Shown: positions 23,266 to 30,952 of the stretch, piece by piece
How positions within the stretch are numbered: the first letter of the stretch is position 1
How the letters are laid out: each line of letters opens with the position of its first letter
Origin: Macrostomum hystrix
Taxonomy: Eukaryota > Platyhelminthes > Macrostomidae
Direction of reading: 5' to 3'
Assembly (NCBI GenBank): GCA_950097015.1
Contig: CATNEN010000038.1
Span: 20,310,001-20,374,000 of the forward strand
DNA length: 64,000 bases
Program-made: the position numbers and the translations under genes
The notes under the pieces: model-generated
Database searches by the model: none
What the model was told of the DNA's origin: nothing
Seen by the model: the letters and a program-made list of their open reading frames with translations, nothing else

Positions 23266-25040
23266 AATGACGATGTATAAGGAATGACCGCACGCACTAC
23301 GGTTAGTGTCAATGGAGTTCAGGCCAGCTGGGGTCTGAGTTTTCAGGAGATTAATGAGTCTGAGTTCCATTTATCTTCTCCTGCGTTGAGTTGCCTCTCT
23401 GTGCGTCTCACATTCAGGGCTGAGGTACCAAAGACCCATGAACCGTAAGTCCAGCAGGCTGTGGTCTGTAGAGCGAAAATGTCTTGAGACCGGGGTATCT
23501 TTTGCCAGTCTAATGTCGCTCAGGTGGGCTTGCAGTCGGACTTTAAGGGCCCCTCCTGTCTCTCCAATGTAGACACAACGGTCATTACAGCTCCTGCATA
23601 AGATTGAGTACACAACGTTTCTAGAGTCGCAACGGACTTTCTGGCAGATACTATATACCATGTTGGTAGAGTTGGATCCTGGACAGATCTGTCCAAATTG
23701 GCCATGTTGTCTACACACCCGACAGGTTTCATTATTGCAGTTGTGGAAGCCAAAATCCCACTGGCGGTCGATGAAGAAACCCAGTTGGATGAGAGCGGAG
23801 TATTTGGCGTTCCGAATAGAGCGGACAGAATGACCTTGTTTCTTAAGGATGCCCATTAGGCTAGAGCTGGCTCGGTCAAAGTCTTGCTTGTGTGTACAGC
23901 GACGGGCATAGCGTAGAAATTGGGATTTTAAAGTACCTTTAAAGGTGTGCTTCGGGTGGAAGGAGTCAGGATTAAGCAAGTGGCGGAATCAGTCGGCTTG
24001 AAATAGATGGAAGTCGTTAGAACCTTCATATTGCCCACTTCGGTGAGGGATACGCAACAGTCAAGGAAGTTGACACAGTCTTTACTGTACTGCATAGAGA
24101 GTCTGATGCTGGTGTCGAACTCGTTCAAATGTTGGTAGAGTTGCTTTAGTTGAGTTTCTGTGCCCACAAACACCATGAAAATGTCGTCGATATAGCGTCT
24201 GTACAGACGTGGAGTGAAAGGGGCATTTACCAATGCCCTGGATTCCCAGTCGGACATGAAAATATTGGCATAGGAGGGAGCGAAGGTCTTCCCCATGCTG
24301 GTGCCCTTGATTTGCAAGAAGCGACAGTTATTAAAAACGAAATCATTCTGGTTAAGATTAATATCAAGGAGTTTGAGCAGTTGACGGTCCGGTTTGGATG
24401 GCGCAGGGAAATTGTTGAACGCCTCACTGACAACGGTTATCCCCTTGTCCGTTGGAATGTTGGTGTACAGGGATTCAACATCTAACGTGACCAGGAAGAC
24501 GGACTCGTGAATGTTGAACGATAAGTCGTTGATAATAGCTTGGAAATGGTCAGTGTCACGGATATAGGAATCCTGCTCTCTTGCAATAGGTTGTAGAAAA
24601 TAATCAATGAATTTCGCGCTCATGTAGCTCTCCGAACTGCAGTCCGAGGCAATGGGCCTGCCAGGCGGAATGCCGGGAACGGGCCAGGTAGCAGGGTCCT
24701 TGTGGACTTTAGAAGATCCTGTCCCTGGGTTCCAAGGGAGGAATTAACTGATTAAACTGCTGGTTGCTGATTATCTTATCCCTACGGAGTTCTTGAAAGA
24801 TTTCCCTAATCACAGAACATGTTCTACTTCTTGAGGCAAAATCGACAGGACGGTAAAAGTCTGTGTTGGAGAGTTGCCTGAAAGCTTCAATGATGTAAGC
24901 ATCCCTATCAAGAACAACCATGTTGCTGCCTTTGTCCGCTGGTTTGATGACAATGCTGCGGTTGTTTTGGAGATTCTGGAGCGCTTGTTTTTCGGCTGGT
25001 TGCATATTGGTTCTGTTAAAAGCAGTACTAGGAACAGGAA
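23266..25040 (-). pseudogene. PLE reverse transcriptase core and GIY-YIG endonuclease, broken
   Basis: Three frames together encode the PLE catalytic region. The first (to 24709) has IVIKPADKGSNMVV. The second (24623-23928, open further upstream) has the PLE hallmark ESLYTNIP near 24470, GTSMG near 24300 and the catalytic RYIDD near 24190. The third (23979-23371) has a CxxC cluster and the GIY-YIG pair VVYSILC and YIGET at about 23616-23557. Breaks: a frame change near 24708, where the first frame stops after RDRIF and the second resumes at KVHKDP, in the place where PLEs normally carry a conserved Leu-Pro-Lys-x-His-Lys motif (probably a small deletion); a one-base-type shift near 23975; and an in-frame TAA at 23371, after which the typical tail TPAGLN continues near 23330. 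PLE proteins reverse-transcribe and nick DNA for retrotransposition. Confidence 0.9.
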
Positions 25041-25264
25041 TGTAAGGAGTGCTGAGCCGAGAGATGATTTGTGTAGACGAAAAAGCCTAAAGCGAAGTAG
25101 GCTCTGAGCAATCGATTATATTTGATATTTGGTGATGAACATGCAACGTGCGGCCGATGGGTGCAGATGTACATTAATCGCTCGCAACTCCACGCACACT
25201 ACGATATAACTCAGGGCCTACAGCTAACACGGCTAAATGAACGCGCGCCCACTTGGCGCCTACA
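25041..25264 (-). repeat. Gypsy 3' LTR
   Basis: 224 bp, TG...CA ends, matching the other LTR base for base on manual comparison. It follows the purine-rich GGGGAGAAG at about 25265-25273 on the - strand. Confidence 0.95.
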
Positions 25265-25274
25265 CTTCTCCCCA
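25265..25274 (-). other. Gypsy polypurine tract
   Basis: GGGGAGAAG on the - strand directly next to the 3' LTR, the usual position for plus-strand DNA priming. Confidence 0.65.
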
Positions 25275-25420
25275 ACTAGAGAGATTGCCGGGGGATAAAA
25301 GAGAAAAAAGCAAAGCTTTAGAGCAATGGATTGTTGCAACAATCTAGCGGAAAAAGTCCATAGAACGCAAGACAGTCCATAGCAACTCATTTGAGAAAAT
25401 ACGGCCGCACGCAAAATGAG

Positions 25421-28400
25421 TTATTGTTTGTAGCTAAGCACTTTGCTACGCGCAGCCCTGGGATGCTGTCGTGTGGCGACACAATCGCTAGGGTTAGCGG
25501 TTGGCTGGCCGGCAGACTGGCCGGCGGACTGGCCGGCAGACTGGCCGGCGGACTGGCCGGCGGACTGACCAGCAGAGTGGCCGGCAGACTGGCCGGCGGA
25601 CTGGCCGGCGGACTGACCAGCAGAGTGGCCGGCAGACTGACCGGCGGACTGGCCGGCAGACTGGCCGGCAGACTGGCCGGCAGACTGACCAGCAGAGTGG
25701 CCGGCAGACTGGCCGGCAGACTGGCCAGCAGAGTGGCCGGCAGACTGGCCGGCGGACTGACCAGCAGAGTGGCCGGCAGACTGGCCGGCAGACTGGCCAG
25801 CAGAGTGGCCGGCAGACTGGCCGGCGGACTGACCAGCAGAGTGGCCGGCAGACTGGCCGGCGGACTGGCCGGTGGACTGACCAGCAGAGTGGCCGGCAGA
25901 CTGGCCGGCGGACTGGCCGGTGGACTGACCAGCAGAGTGGCCGGCAGACTGGCCGGCGGACTGGCCGGCGGACTCTATCAGGGGCCGCAGTTGAGTGACG
26001 TGTCGCATGCACGATTGTTCGCCGCGTTGAAGGACGCACGTGTCTCCCTGGACCAGCTTGACAGTCCACGGAGAAGGCTCAAAAGGCAGTTGAAGCTTGT
26101 TGCGCGGTTGCTGCTTTCGTAGAACTTTGATGCCGTCAATGATGCCGTGCTCCTGGGCAGCCTTGCGGTCATCGAATCTTGATTTCATATCTTGCACGTA
26201 ATTCCGGTGCCAGTCTTGAACTTCTTCATGATTCACCTCGACCGGCTGAGACGGCTTAGTGGTCGGGATGCCATCGTTCATCTTCCTGCCCATGAGGAGT
26301 TCAGCGGGTGCGCGGCCGGTTGCTCGGTGCGGTGTTGTGCGGAAAGCCAGCAGCCAGTCCTCGATGGCCTCCTTCCAGTTACGCCCTTCGGCCACAGCCG
26401 TCTGGATGACTTTTCCAATGCTCCGGTTGACTCGCTCTGTCGCTCCATTGGATTCAGGGTGGAGCGGGCAGATAAGGCGATGTCGAATGCCATAGGTGGT
26501 GAGGAAGCTGCGGAAAGCGGCTGAATTGAATGGCGGGCCGTTGTCAGTGACCACCTCGATAGGGACGCCGAATCTACCGAACAGTCGGCGAAGGTGCGGG
26601 CTCACGCTCTCCGCTGTCGATGAGTTCAGGAAGCTGACTTCTGGATATTTTGAGTAGAGGTCTGTGATGACTAGCAGCATCTGGCCCTGTACTGGTCCGT
26701 AGAAGTCCATGCCTAGAGTGAGCCAGGCACCGTCTGGGATCTGCGTTGGTTTAAGAGGCGTTTGACGCGCTCCAGTGGAGGCGGCCTGGCAGAGCGTGCA
26801 GCACTGAACAAAGCTCTCGCAGTCGCTGCGCATGCGAGGCCACCAGACTTTCGTTTGCAGCCGCTTCAGGGTTCGGTCAGCGCCTAGATGGCCGGTGTGC
26901 GCTAGTTGGAGGACAGGCCTGCGCAGTGTCTCCGGGATGACGATGAGGTCGCCCCTTAGCAGGACGCCGTCACTCTCTGAGAGCTCGTTGCTGACGGTCT
27001 TGTAGGAGCGCTGGGCCGGGTCGCGGATATTCCAGTTACCGGTTCGGATGGCGCTTAGCGCCGCCTGGATGCCGCTGTCGGTGCGCGACGCTTCCCGCAC
27101 TTGAGCGAGGCTGAAGCCCTTTGGCACAGCTCCGGCCGACACGGCGTTGACGAAGGCGGTGTCAAGTTCTTCACCAACGTTCCTCCTTGATTCTGGCAGT
27201 GGCTGCCGGCTTAGCAGGTCGGCTGGATTGGTCGGCCCGGGTCGGTAAATCAGATCGAAGCGGAGGTGCTGGATGCGCAATGCCATCCGTTCGATTCGTG
27301 GCGGTGGACGAGAGCCAGGCTTGAACAGCGGCACGAGTGGTCGGTGGTCTGTTACTACAGTGAAGCCTGGGTCTCCGGCTAGGTAGTGTTCAAACTTCAA
27401 GCACCCGAATTTGATGGCCAGAGCTTCTCGCTCTATCTGCGCGTACCGCTGTTCCACTGCTGAAAGGGCTCTGCTGGCGTAAGCCACGGGTCTGCTGCTG
27501 CCGTCCGGCTGCCTCTGCGTGAGGATGGCGCCCAGTCCGACCGGGGAGGCGTCCACTAGGAGCTCGGTTTGCCGCCTGCGGTCGAAGAAGGCGAGCGTTT
27601 CCGCGGCGCCTATTGCTTTTTTAATGCTTTCGAATGCCGCAGTGTGCTTATCCGTCCACTCCCAGACCTGGCCCTTCTTTGTCAATTGACGTAGGGGCCC
27701 GGCGAGGTGAGCGAAGTTTGGGACGAATTTTGACAAGAAGTTCGCGGTGCCGAGGAATGAGCGGACGTCGGAAACGTTTTCAGGTTGCCGAAAGCTCTGC
27801 ATGGCCTCAATTTTCTCAGCAGCTGGCTCCATGCCCCGAGCAGTCAGGCGCATGCCGAGAAACTCGATGGACGGTCGGGAGAACCTGCACTTGTCCCTGT
27901 TGAGGGTGATGCCGTACTCACGCAGGCGCTGAAGGCACGCGTCCAGTCTCTTATGGTGTTGCTTTAAATCAGATGCGTAGATCACCACGTCATCGTGCGC
28001 CCACCGGACGCCTTCAATGTCGCTGAGGATGCCCAGCATGATCCGTTGCAAAATCTCCGAGGCATTCGTGAACCCCATGCTAAGTCTTTTAAGTCGCATT
28101 AGTCCGAGAGGCGTGCTGAAGGTGAAGTAGTGGCGGCTGTCTTCGTGAACTGGAATCTGGTAGAACGCCTTGCGGATGTCTAGTTCACTGAAAATTTTAG
28201 CGTTGGCCATCTCCTCCGTGATCTCTTCTAGCGTGGGGATCTGTTGTTTCTCCGGTATAACGAAAGCGTTGAGGTCGCGGAGATCCTGGCAGATTCTGAC
28301 GCCCCCGTCGGTCTTGGGCACTACTACCATACGGGATACCCAGGCGCTTGGTCCTTTGACGGCCTCAATAATGTCCTGCTTCTCTAGTGCCCGGAGTTCG

Positions 28401-29830
28401 TTAACTACGGCTTCTTTGAGGTGAGCAGCTACCCGGGAAGGCGCCTGGCATACCGGAATGGCATTTTCGGATAGCTGGACTTTCACCTCTACGCCCTTGA
28501 TGCAGCCGATGCCGTTGAATGCCTCTTTGTGCCGGTGCAGAATTGCGTCGAGTTGAGGATCGTTTGACTGCTGTGACGGCGTGTCAGAGACTGCGCTAAT
28601 TTCCTGCGCGTCGGAGATCTGTGGCCTCTGGATCTTCAGCACTCCAAGTTTGAATGCAGGCTGGCGTCCCAGAATAGTCAGGCCGTCGCCGTCCATGATG
28701 TGAAATGTCGCGGTAGTCTTGGCTGCTCCAACTTTGATGTGGAGTTCGGCGACCCCTGCAATCTTTAGAGGTGTCGGTACCCCGTAGGCGCGGACTTCTG
28801 TTCTTGTTGGACGAAGGTCCGGTAGATTAAGAGTCCTGAAGGTTTTGAGACTCATGATACTACAGCTGGCTCCGCTATCAATCATCATGGGCAGTTGTCG
28901 ATTTGCCACCTGTACGGACAGCGAGACGTCGGCTGGGTAGTCGCCGCCGTCGTACAGAGCAAACACATCTTCCTCCGTGGAGCCGTCAGCCGAACTGAAG
29001 ACTGCATTAGTGCTGATTCTCTGCTGCTGGGTCCGGTTGCTGTGCATCTGTCGAGGCTGGCGGCAGGCCAAAGCGAGATGGTTGGGTTTGCCGCAGTTGC
29101 GGCAGATTTTACCTTTGGCTGCGTCACAGGTGGCGTGGTCTTTCTCGCCGCAGCGGTAACACGTGAGCTGCTTCTGATCGCCGGACCTGCTGCTCGTCAG
29201 AGTCGCGCCTCTTCTGTCAGGTTTCACCTTATCGCCATGGGCAACGCTCGCCACATGCGTCTCCGACTTCTCCATCTCGGTGGCCTGTTCATCGGCTGCC
29301 TCAAACGCCCTAGCCTTCCGTAGCGCCTCGTCAAGGCTGATGTTCGCTTCCTGGAGCAGCCGCCTGCGAAGCTTGTCGGATGAGCAAGTTGCCACGAGCT
29401 GGTCCCTGATGAGGGAGTCTTTGAGATTCTCGAACTCACACGGCTCTGCAGCTGTGCGCAATCTGGCGTACCATGCGTCAATAGATTCTCCAGCTGCCTG
29501 TGTGCTGAGGCGGAACTGGTATCTAGCGAAGACTACGTTTTTTCGAGCATTGAAGTGAGACTTTAGAGCGTCAAGCGTATGCGAGAGGGTGAGTTCGCCG
29601 GCCTGTGCTTTCGCTGTCAGGTCGGCGTTTTCACGGATGATGTCGGCGATTTCCTTGCCAGCTGTGTAGCTCAGTAGCTTGCATCTTTGCTTCTCGTTGG
29701 TGATGCCTGATGCATCAATGAAGTCTTCGAAACGAGACGCCCATTGATTCCAGCGCTTGCCCGCGTTGTGTGGGTCTGCTGATATTGCGAATGGCTCAGG
29801 CGGGGGCAGTGAGAGAAAGTTGGCTGTCAT
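25421..29830 (-). CDS. Gypsy gag-pol polyprotein, 1469 aa, intact frame
   Basis: Single uninterrupted ORF. Gag: capsid-like region to about residue 200, then two zinc-knuckle-like motifs at about 224-256; the second is a regular CX2CX4HX4C and the first is irregular. Protease: MIDSGAS at about 316-322. RT: SELDIRKAFYQIP (D551) and AHDDVVIY (DD613-614), in place of the more common YxDD. RNase H: LLVDASPVGLG (D760) and TDHRPL (D828). Integrase: HHCC zinc finger H978, H981, C1011, C1014; catalytic D1042, D1096 and E1132, the last two 35 residues apart. No Env is present. Residues about 1287-1445 are a Ser-Ala-Gly-Gln/His tetrapeptide repeat from an in-frame minisatellite, followed by about 24 ordinary residues. 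The first ATG lies only 35 nt inside the 5' LTR boundary. Probably potentially active, judging by the intact frame. Confidence 0.95.
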   Translation of the reverse strand: MTANFLSLPPPEPFAISADPHNAGKRWNQWASRFEDFIDASGITNEKQRCKLLSYTAGKEIADIIRENADLTAKAQAGELTLSHTLDALKSHFNARKNVVFARYQFRLSTQAAGESIDAWYARLRTAAEPCEFENLKDSLIRDQLVATCSSDKLRRRLLQEANISLDEALRKARAFEAADEQATEMEKSETHVASVAHGDKVKPDRRGATLTSSRSGDQKQLTCYRCGEKDHATCDAAKGKICRNCGKPNHLALACRQPRQMHSNRTQQQRISTNAVFSSADGSTEEDVFALYDGGDYPADVSLSVQVANRQLPMMIDSGASCSIMSLKTFRTLNLPDLRPTRTEVRAYGVPTPLKIAGVAELHIKVGAAKTTATFHIMDGDGLTILGRQPAFKLGVLKIQRPQISDAQEISAVSDTPSQQSNDPQLDAILHRHKEAFNGIGCIKGVEVKVQLSENAIPVCQAPSRVAAHLKEAVVNELRALEKQDIIEAVKGPSAWVSRMVVVPKTDGGVRICQDLRDLNAFVIPEKQQIPTLEEITEEMANAKIFSELDIRKAFYQIPVHEDSRHYFTFSTPLGLMRLKRLSMGFTNASEILQRIMLGILSDIEGVRWAHDDVVIYASDLKQHHKRLDACLQRLREYGITLNRDKCRFSRPSIEFLGMRLTARGMEPAAEKIEAMQSFRQPENVSDVRSFLGTANFLSKFVPNFAHLAGPLRQLTKKGQVWEWTDKHTAAFESIKKAIGAAETLAFFDRRRQTELLVDASPVGLGAILTQRQPDGSSRPVAYASRALSAVEQRYAQIEREALAIKFGCLKFEHYLAGDPGFTVVTDHRPLVPLFKPGSRPPPRIERMALRIQHLRFDLIYRPGPTNPADLLSRQPLPESRRNVGEELDTAFVNAVSAGAVPKGFSLAQVREASRTDSGIQAALSAIRTGNWNIRDPAQRSYKTVSNELSESDGVLLRGDLIVIPETLRRPVLQLAHTGHLGADRTLKRLQTKVWWPRMRSDCESFVQCCTLCQAASTGARQTPLKPTQIPDGAWLTLGMDFYGPVQGQMLLVITDLYSKYPEVSFLNSSTAESVSPHLRRLFGRFGVPIEVVTDNGPPFNSAAFRSFLTTYGIRHRLICPLHPESNGATERVNRSIGKVIQTAVAEGRNWKEAIEDWLLAFRTTPHRATGRAPAELLMGRKMNDGIPTTKPSQPVEVNHEEVQDWHRNYVQDMKSRFDDRKAAQEHGIIDGIKVLRKQQPRNKLQLPFEPSPWTVKLVQGDTCVLQRGEQSCMRHVTQLRPLIESAGQSAGQSAGHSAGQSTGQSAGQSAGHSAGQSTGQSAGQSAGHSAGQSAGQSAGHSAGQSAGQSAGHSAGQSAGQSAGHSAGQSAGQSAGHSAGQSAGQSAGQSAGQSAGQSAGHSAGQSAGQSAGQSAGHSAGQSAGQSAGQSAGQSAGQSAGQPTANPSDCVATRQHPRAARSKVLSYKQ
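25495..25976 (-). repeat. 12-bp minisatellite inside gypsy gag-pol
   Basis: About 40 in-frame copies of a 12-bp unit (coding strand AGTGCCGGCCAG type) encoding Ser-Ala-Gly-Gln, with His and Thr variants at intervals. Variant spacing gives a higher-order pattern of 24, 36 and 48 bp. GC content is far above the flanks. Confidence 0.95.
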
Positions 29831-29847
29831 TTTTTTACCGCGCGGTA

Positions 29848-29864
29848 GGCGGCTTGCGATGCCA
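29848..29864 (-). other. Gypsy primer-binding site
   Basis: One base after the 5' LTR on the - strand comes TGGCATCGCAAGCC, starting with the TGG that pairs with a tRNA CCA end. The cognate tRNA was not identified. Confidence 0.6.
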
Positions 29865-29865
29865 C

Positions 29866-30089
29866 TGTAAGGAGTGCTGAGCCGAGAGATGATTTGTGTA
29901 GACGAAAAAGCCTAAAGCGAAGTAGGCTCTGAGCAATCGATTATATTTGATATTTGGTGATGAACATGCAACGTGCGGCCGATGGGTGCAGATGTACATT
30001 AATCGCTCGCAACTCCACGCACACTACGATATAACTCAGGGCCTACAGCTAACACGGCTAAATGAACGCGCGCCCACTTGGCGCCTACA
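29866..30089 (-). repeat. Gypsy 5' LTR
   Basis: 224 bp, matching the 3' LTR base for base on manual comparison; upstream on the coding strand, so it should hold the element's promoter. Confidence 0.95.
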
Positions 30090-30440
30090 ATCGAGAGCTG
30101 CAAACAAAGTCTGGTGTGAATGCCACTTTTCAAGGCCAATGTTCGGGATGTGAGTGCGGTTTGGAGTAAAGAAACGAGGTGCATAACTACAGGTGCGGCG
30201 TTGCATTAGGGAGTTCAAAGCAATTCTCTGTTTCAGATTCGCAATGGAGTCTAAGAAGACGCTCGATCCCACACGAGTTGGGGCAGGAACAAAGTTTTTT
30301 CCTTTTTCCAAAACTCTAAGCTCGCTAACAGTGAGGGTGTGGCTCGAAAGATTAATAACCAGACTGCCTTCGGCCATGATAGAGAGATCTAGTTTTTTTG
30401 GTGTTTTCTGAGAACAAGCTGGAGGGCGCTCAGGCAGGAT
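30090..30440 (-). pseudogene. PLE RT N-terminal segment, cut by the gypsy insertion
   Basis: The frame is open from 30440; the first ATG is at 30377. It encodes INLSSHTLTVSELRVLEKG, a typical PLE N-terminus, then FVPAPT and a GLEKWHSHQTL segment that ends at the gypsy LTR. The continuation is at 25038, where PSTAFNRTNMQPAEKQAL leads into the RT. The frame overlaps the upstream ORF by about 50 nt in the -1 relation. Confidence 0.85.
30389..30398 (-). promoter_or_regulatory. Candidate -1 ribosomal frameshift site in PLE
   Basis: On the - strand the SGNH-like ORF ends CAA AAA AAC TAG. The heptamer A AAA AAC is in the canonical X XXY YYZ phase, directly before the stop, and a -1 slip enters the RT frame at CTA GAT CTC with no stop before the RT start. 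A short GCC/GGC stem lies a few bases downstream; no strong pseudoknot was identified by eye. Confidence 0.6.
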
Positions 30441-30952
30441 TCATCGGTCAACGAAACTAGGTTGGGTCGAAAAGACAGATGTCTAGGCGAGAGCGAGAGG
30501 TGGTCTCTACGGTTGATGCCATGCAAATGGCGGTTAATTTTCTCAGACGTTTTTCGGACGTTGTCAGGTGCATCGGCATGAGTGACAAAGTCAAGTGTAT
30601 AAACACTTGCGTTAGGGAATGCTTTACGACAGTGGTTGACGATTGTCATCAGCTGTTTGTCAAGAACACCTTCAAATTGTCTTGTTAGGTCCTGGCCCCA
30701 GGGGAACAGGATCACGGCTTTGGCTGATGAATATGGTGAAAATGCTTGTTCTCTGAGGATTTTAGATAAATGTTCTGCCTTTAGGTTCGGGAAGATTTCG
30801 AATTGAATGTCCGGGTACTTGGTCCCAGATTGGGACAGGCATTCATCTCCAATAATCACGTGTCTTTCAATAATGGAGAAAGCTTCCAGTCCCTCTTGAG
30901 TCCACAGTGGACGTTTATGAAGGGTAGCGGCTTTGGAAGGCTGGCAATGGGT
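30389..30952 (-). CDS. PLE middle ORF, SGNH-hydrolase-like, catalytic residues altered
   Basis: The frame is open from 30952 to the TAG at 30389 and overlaps the upstream ORF by about 97 nt in the -1 frame. After ERHVIIGDECLSQ, which resembles SGNH/GDSL block I with Glu where the nucleophilic Ser would be, come a strand-like VILFPWGQDL and, near the C-terminus, LVSLTDESCLS. The last resembles block V (D..H) with Cys in place of His. If the fold is right it is probably not catalytic. Related esterase domains occur in ORF1 of some non-LTR retrotransposons. A phage-like GTG start at 30859 is not expected in an animal, so expression probably depends on the upstream ORF or a downstream ATG. Confidence 0.5.
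   Translation of the reverse strand, partial: THCQPSKAATLHKRPLWTQEGLEAFSIIERHVIIGDECLSQSGTKYPDIQFEIFPNLKAEHLSKILREQAFSPYSSAKAVILFPWGQDLTRQFEGVLDKQLMTIVNHCRKAFPNASVYTLDFVTHADAPDNVRKTSEKINRHLHGINRRDHLSLSPRHLSFRPNLVSLTDESCLSALQLVLRKHQKN

Larger units (their letters stand above)
25041..30089 (-). mobile_element. Ty3/gypsy LTR retrotransposon, apparently full length
   Basis: A 5049-bp element with 224-bp LTRs at 25041-25264 and 29866-30089. On the - strand the LTRs start TGTAGGCGCC and end CTCCTTACA. I found no difference between the two LTRs by eye, which implies recent insertion. A tRNA-primer-like TGG site follows the 5' LTR, a purine run precedes the 3' LTR, and a single gag-pol ORF fills the interior. 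It is inserted in a PLE RT gene. No matching target-site duplication is visible (AGGAA on one side, ATCGA on the other). Confidence 0.95.

Noticed and set aside
23248-23300. A second hammerhead copy at the PLE 3' end
   Set aside because: Looked for CTGANGA and GAAA cores near the 3' boundary and found none.
25485-25500. TAGGGTTAG word suggesting telomeric repeat
   Set aside because: A single occurrence at the edge of the gypsy minisatellite, not an array.
25391-26122. + strand ORFs (Gly-Arg-Leu-Ala repeats) and a second - strand frame over 25.4-26.1 kb
   Set aside because: Shadows of the gypsy gag-pol minisatellite in other frames.
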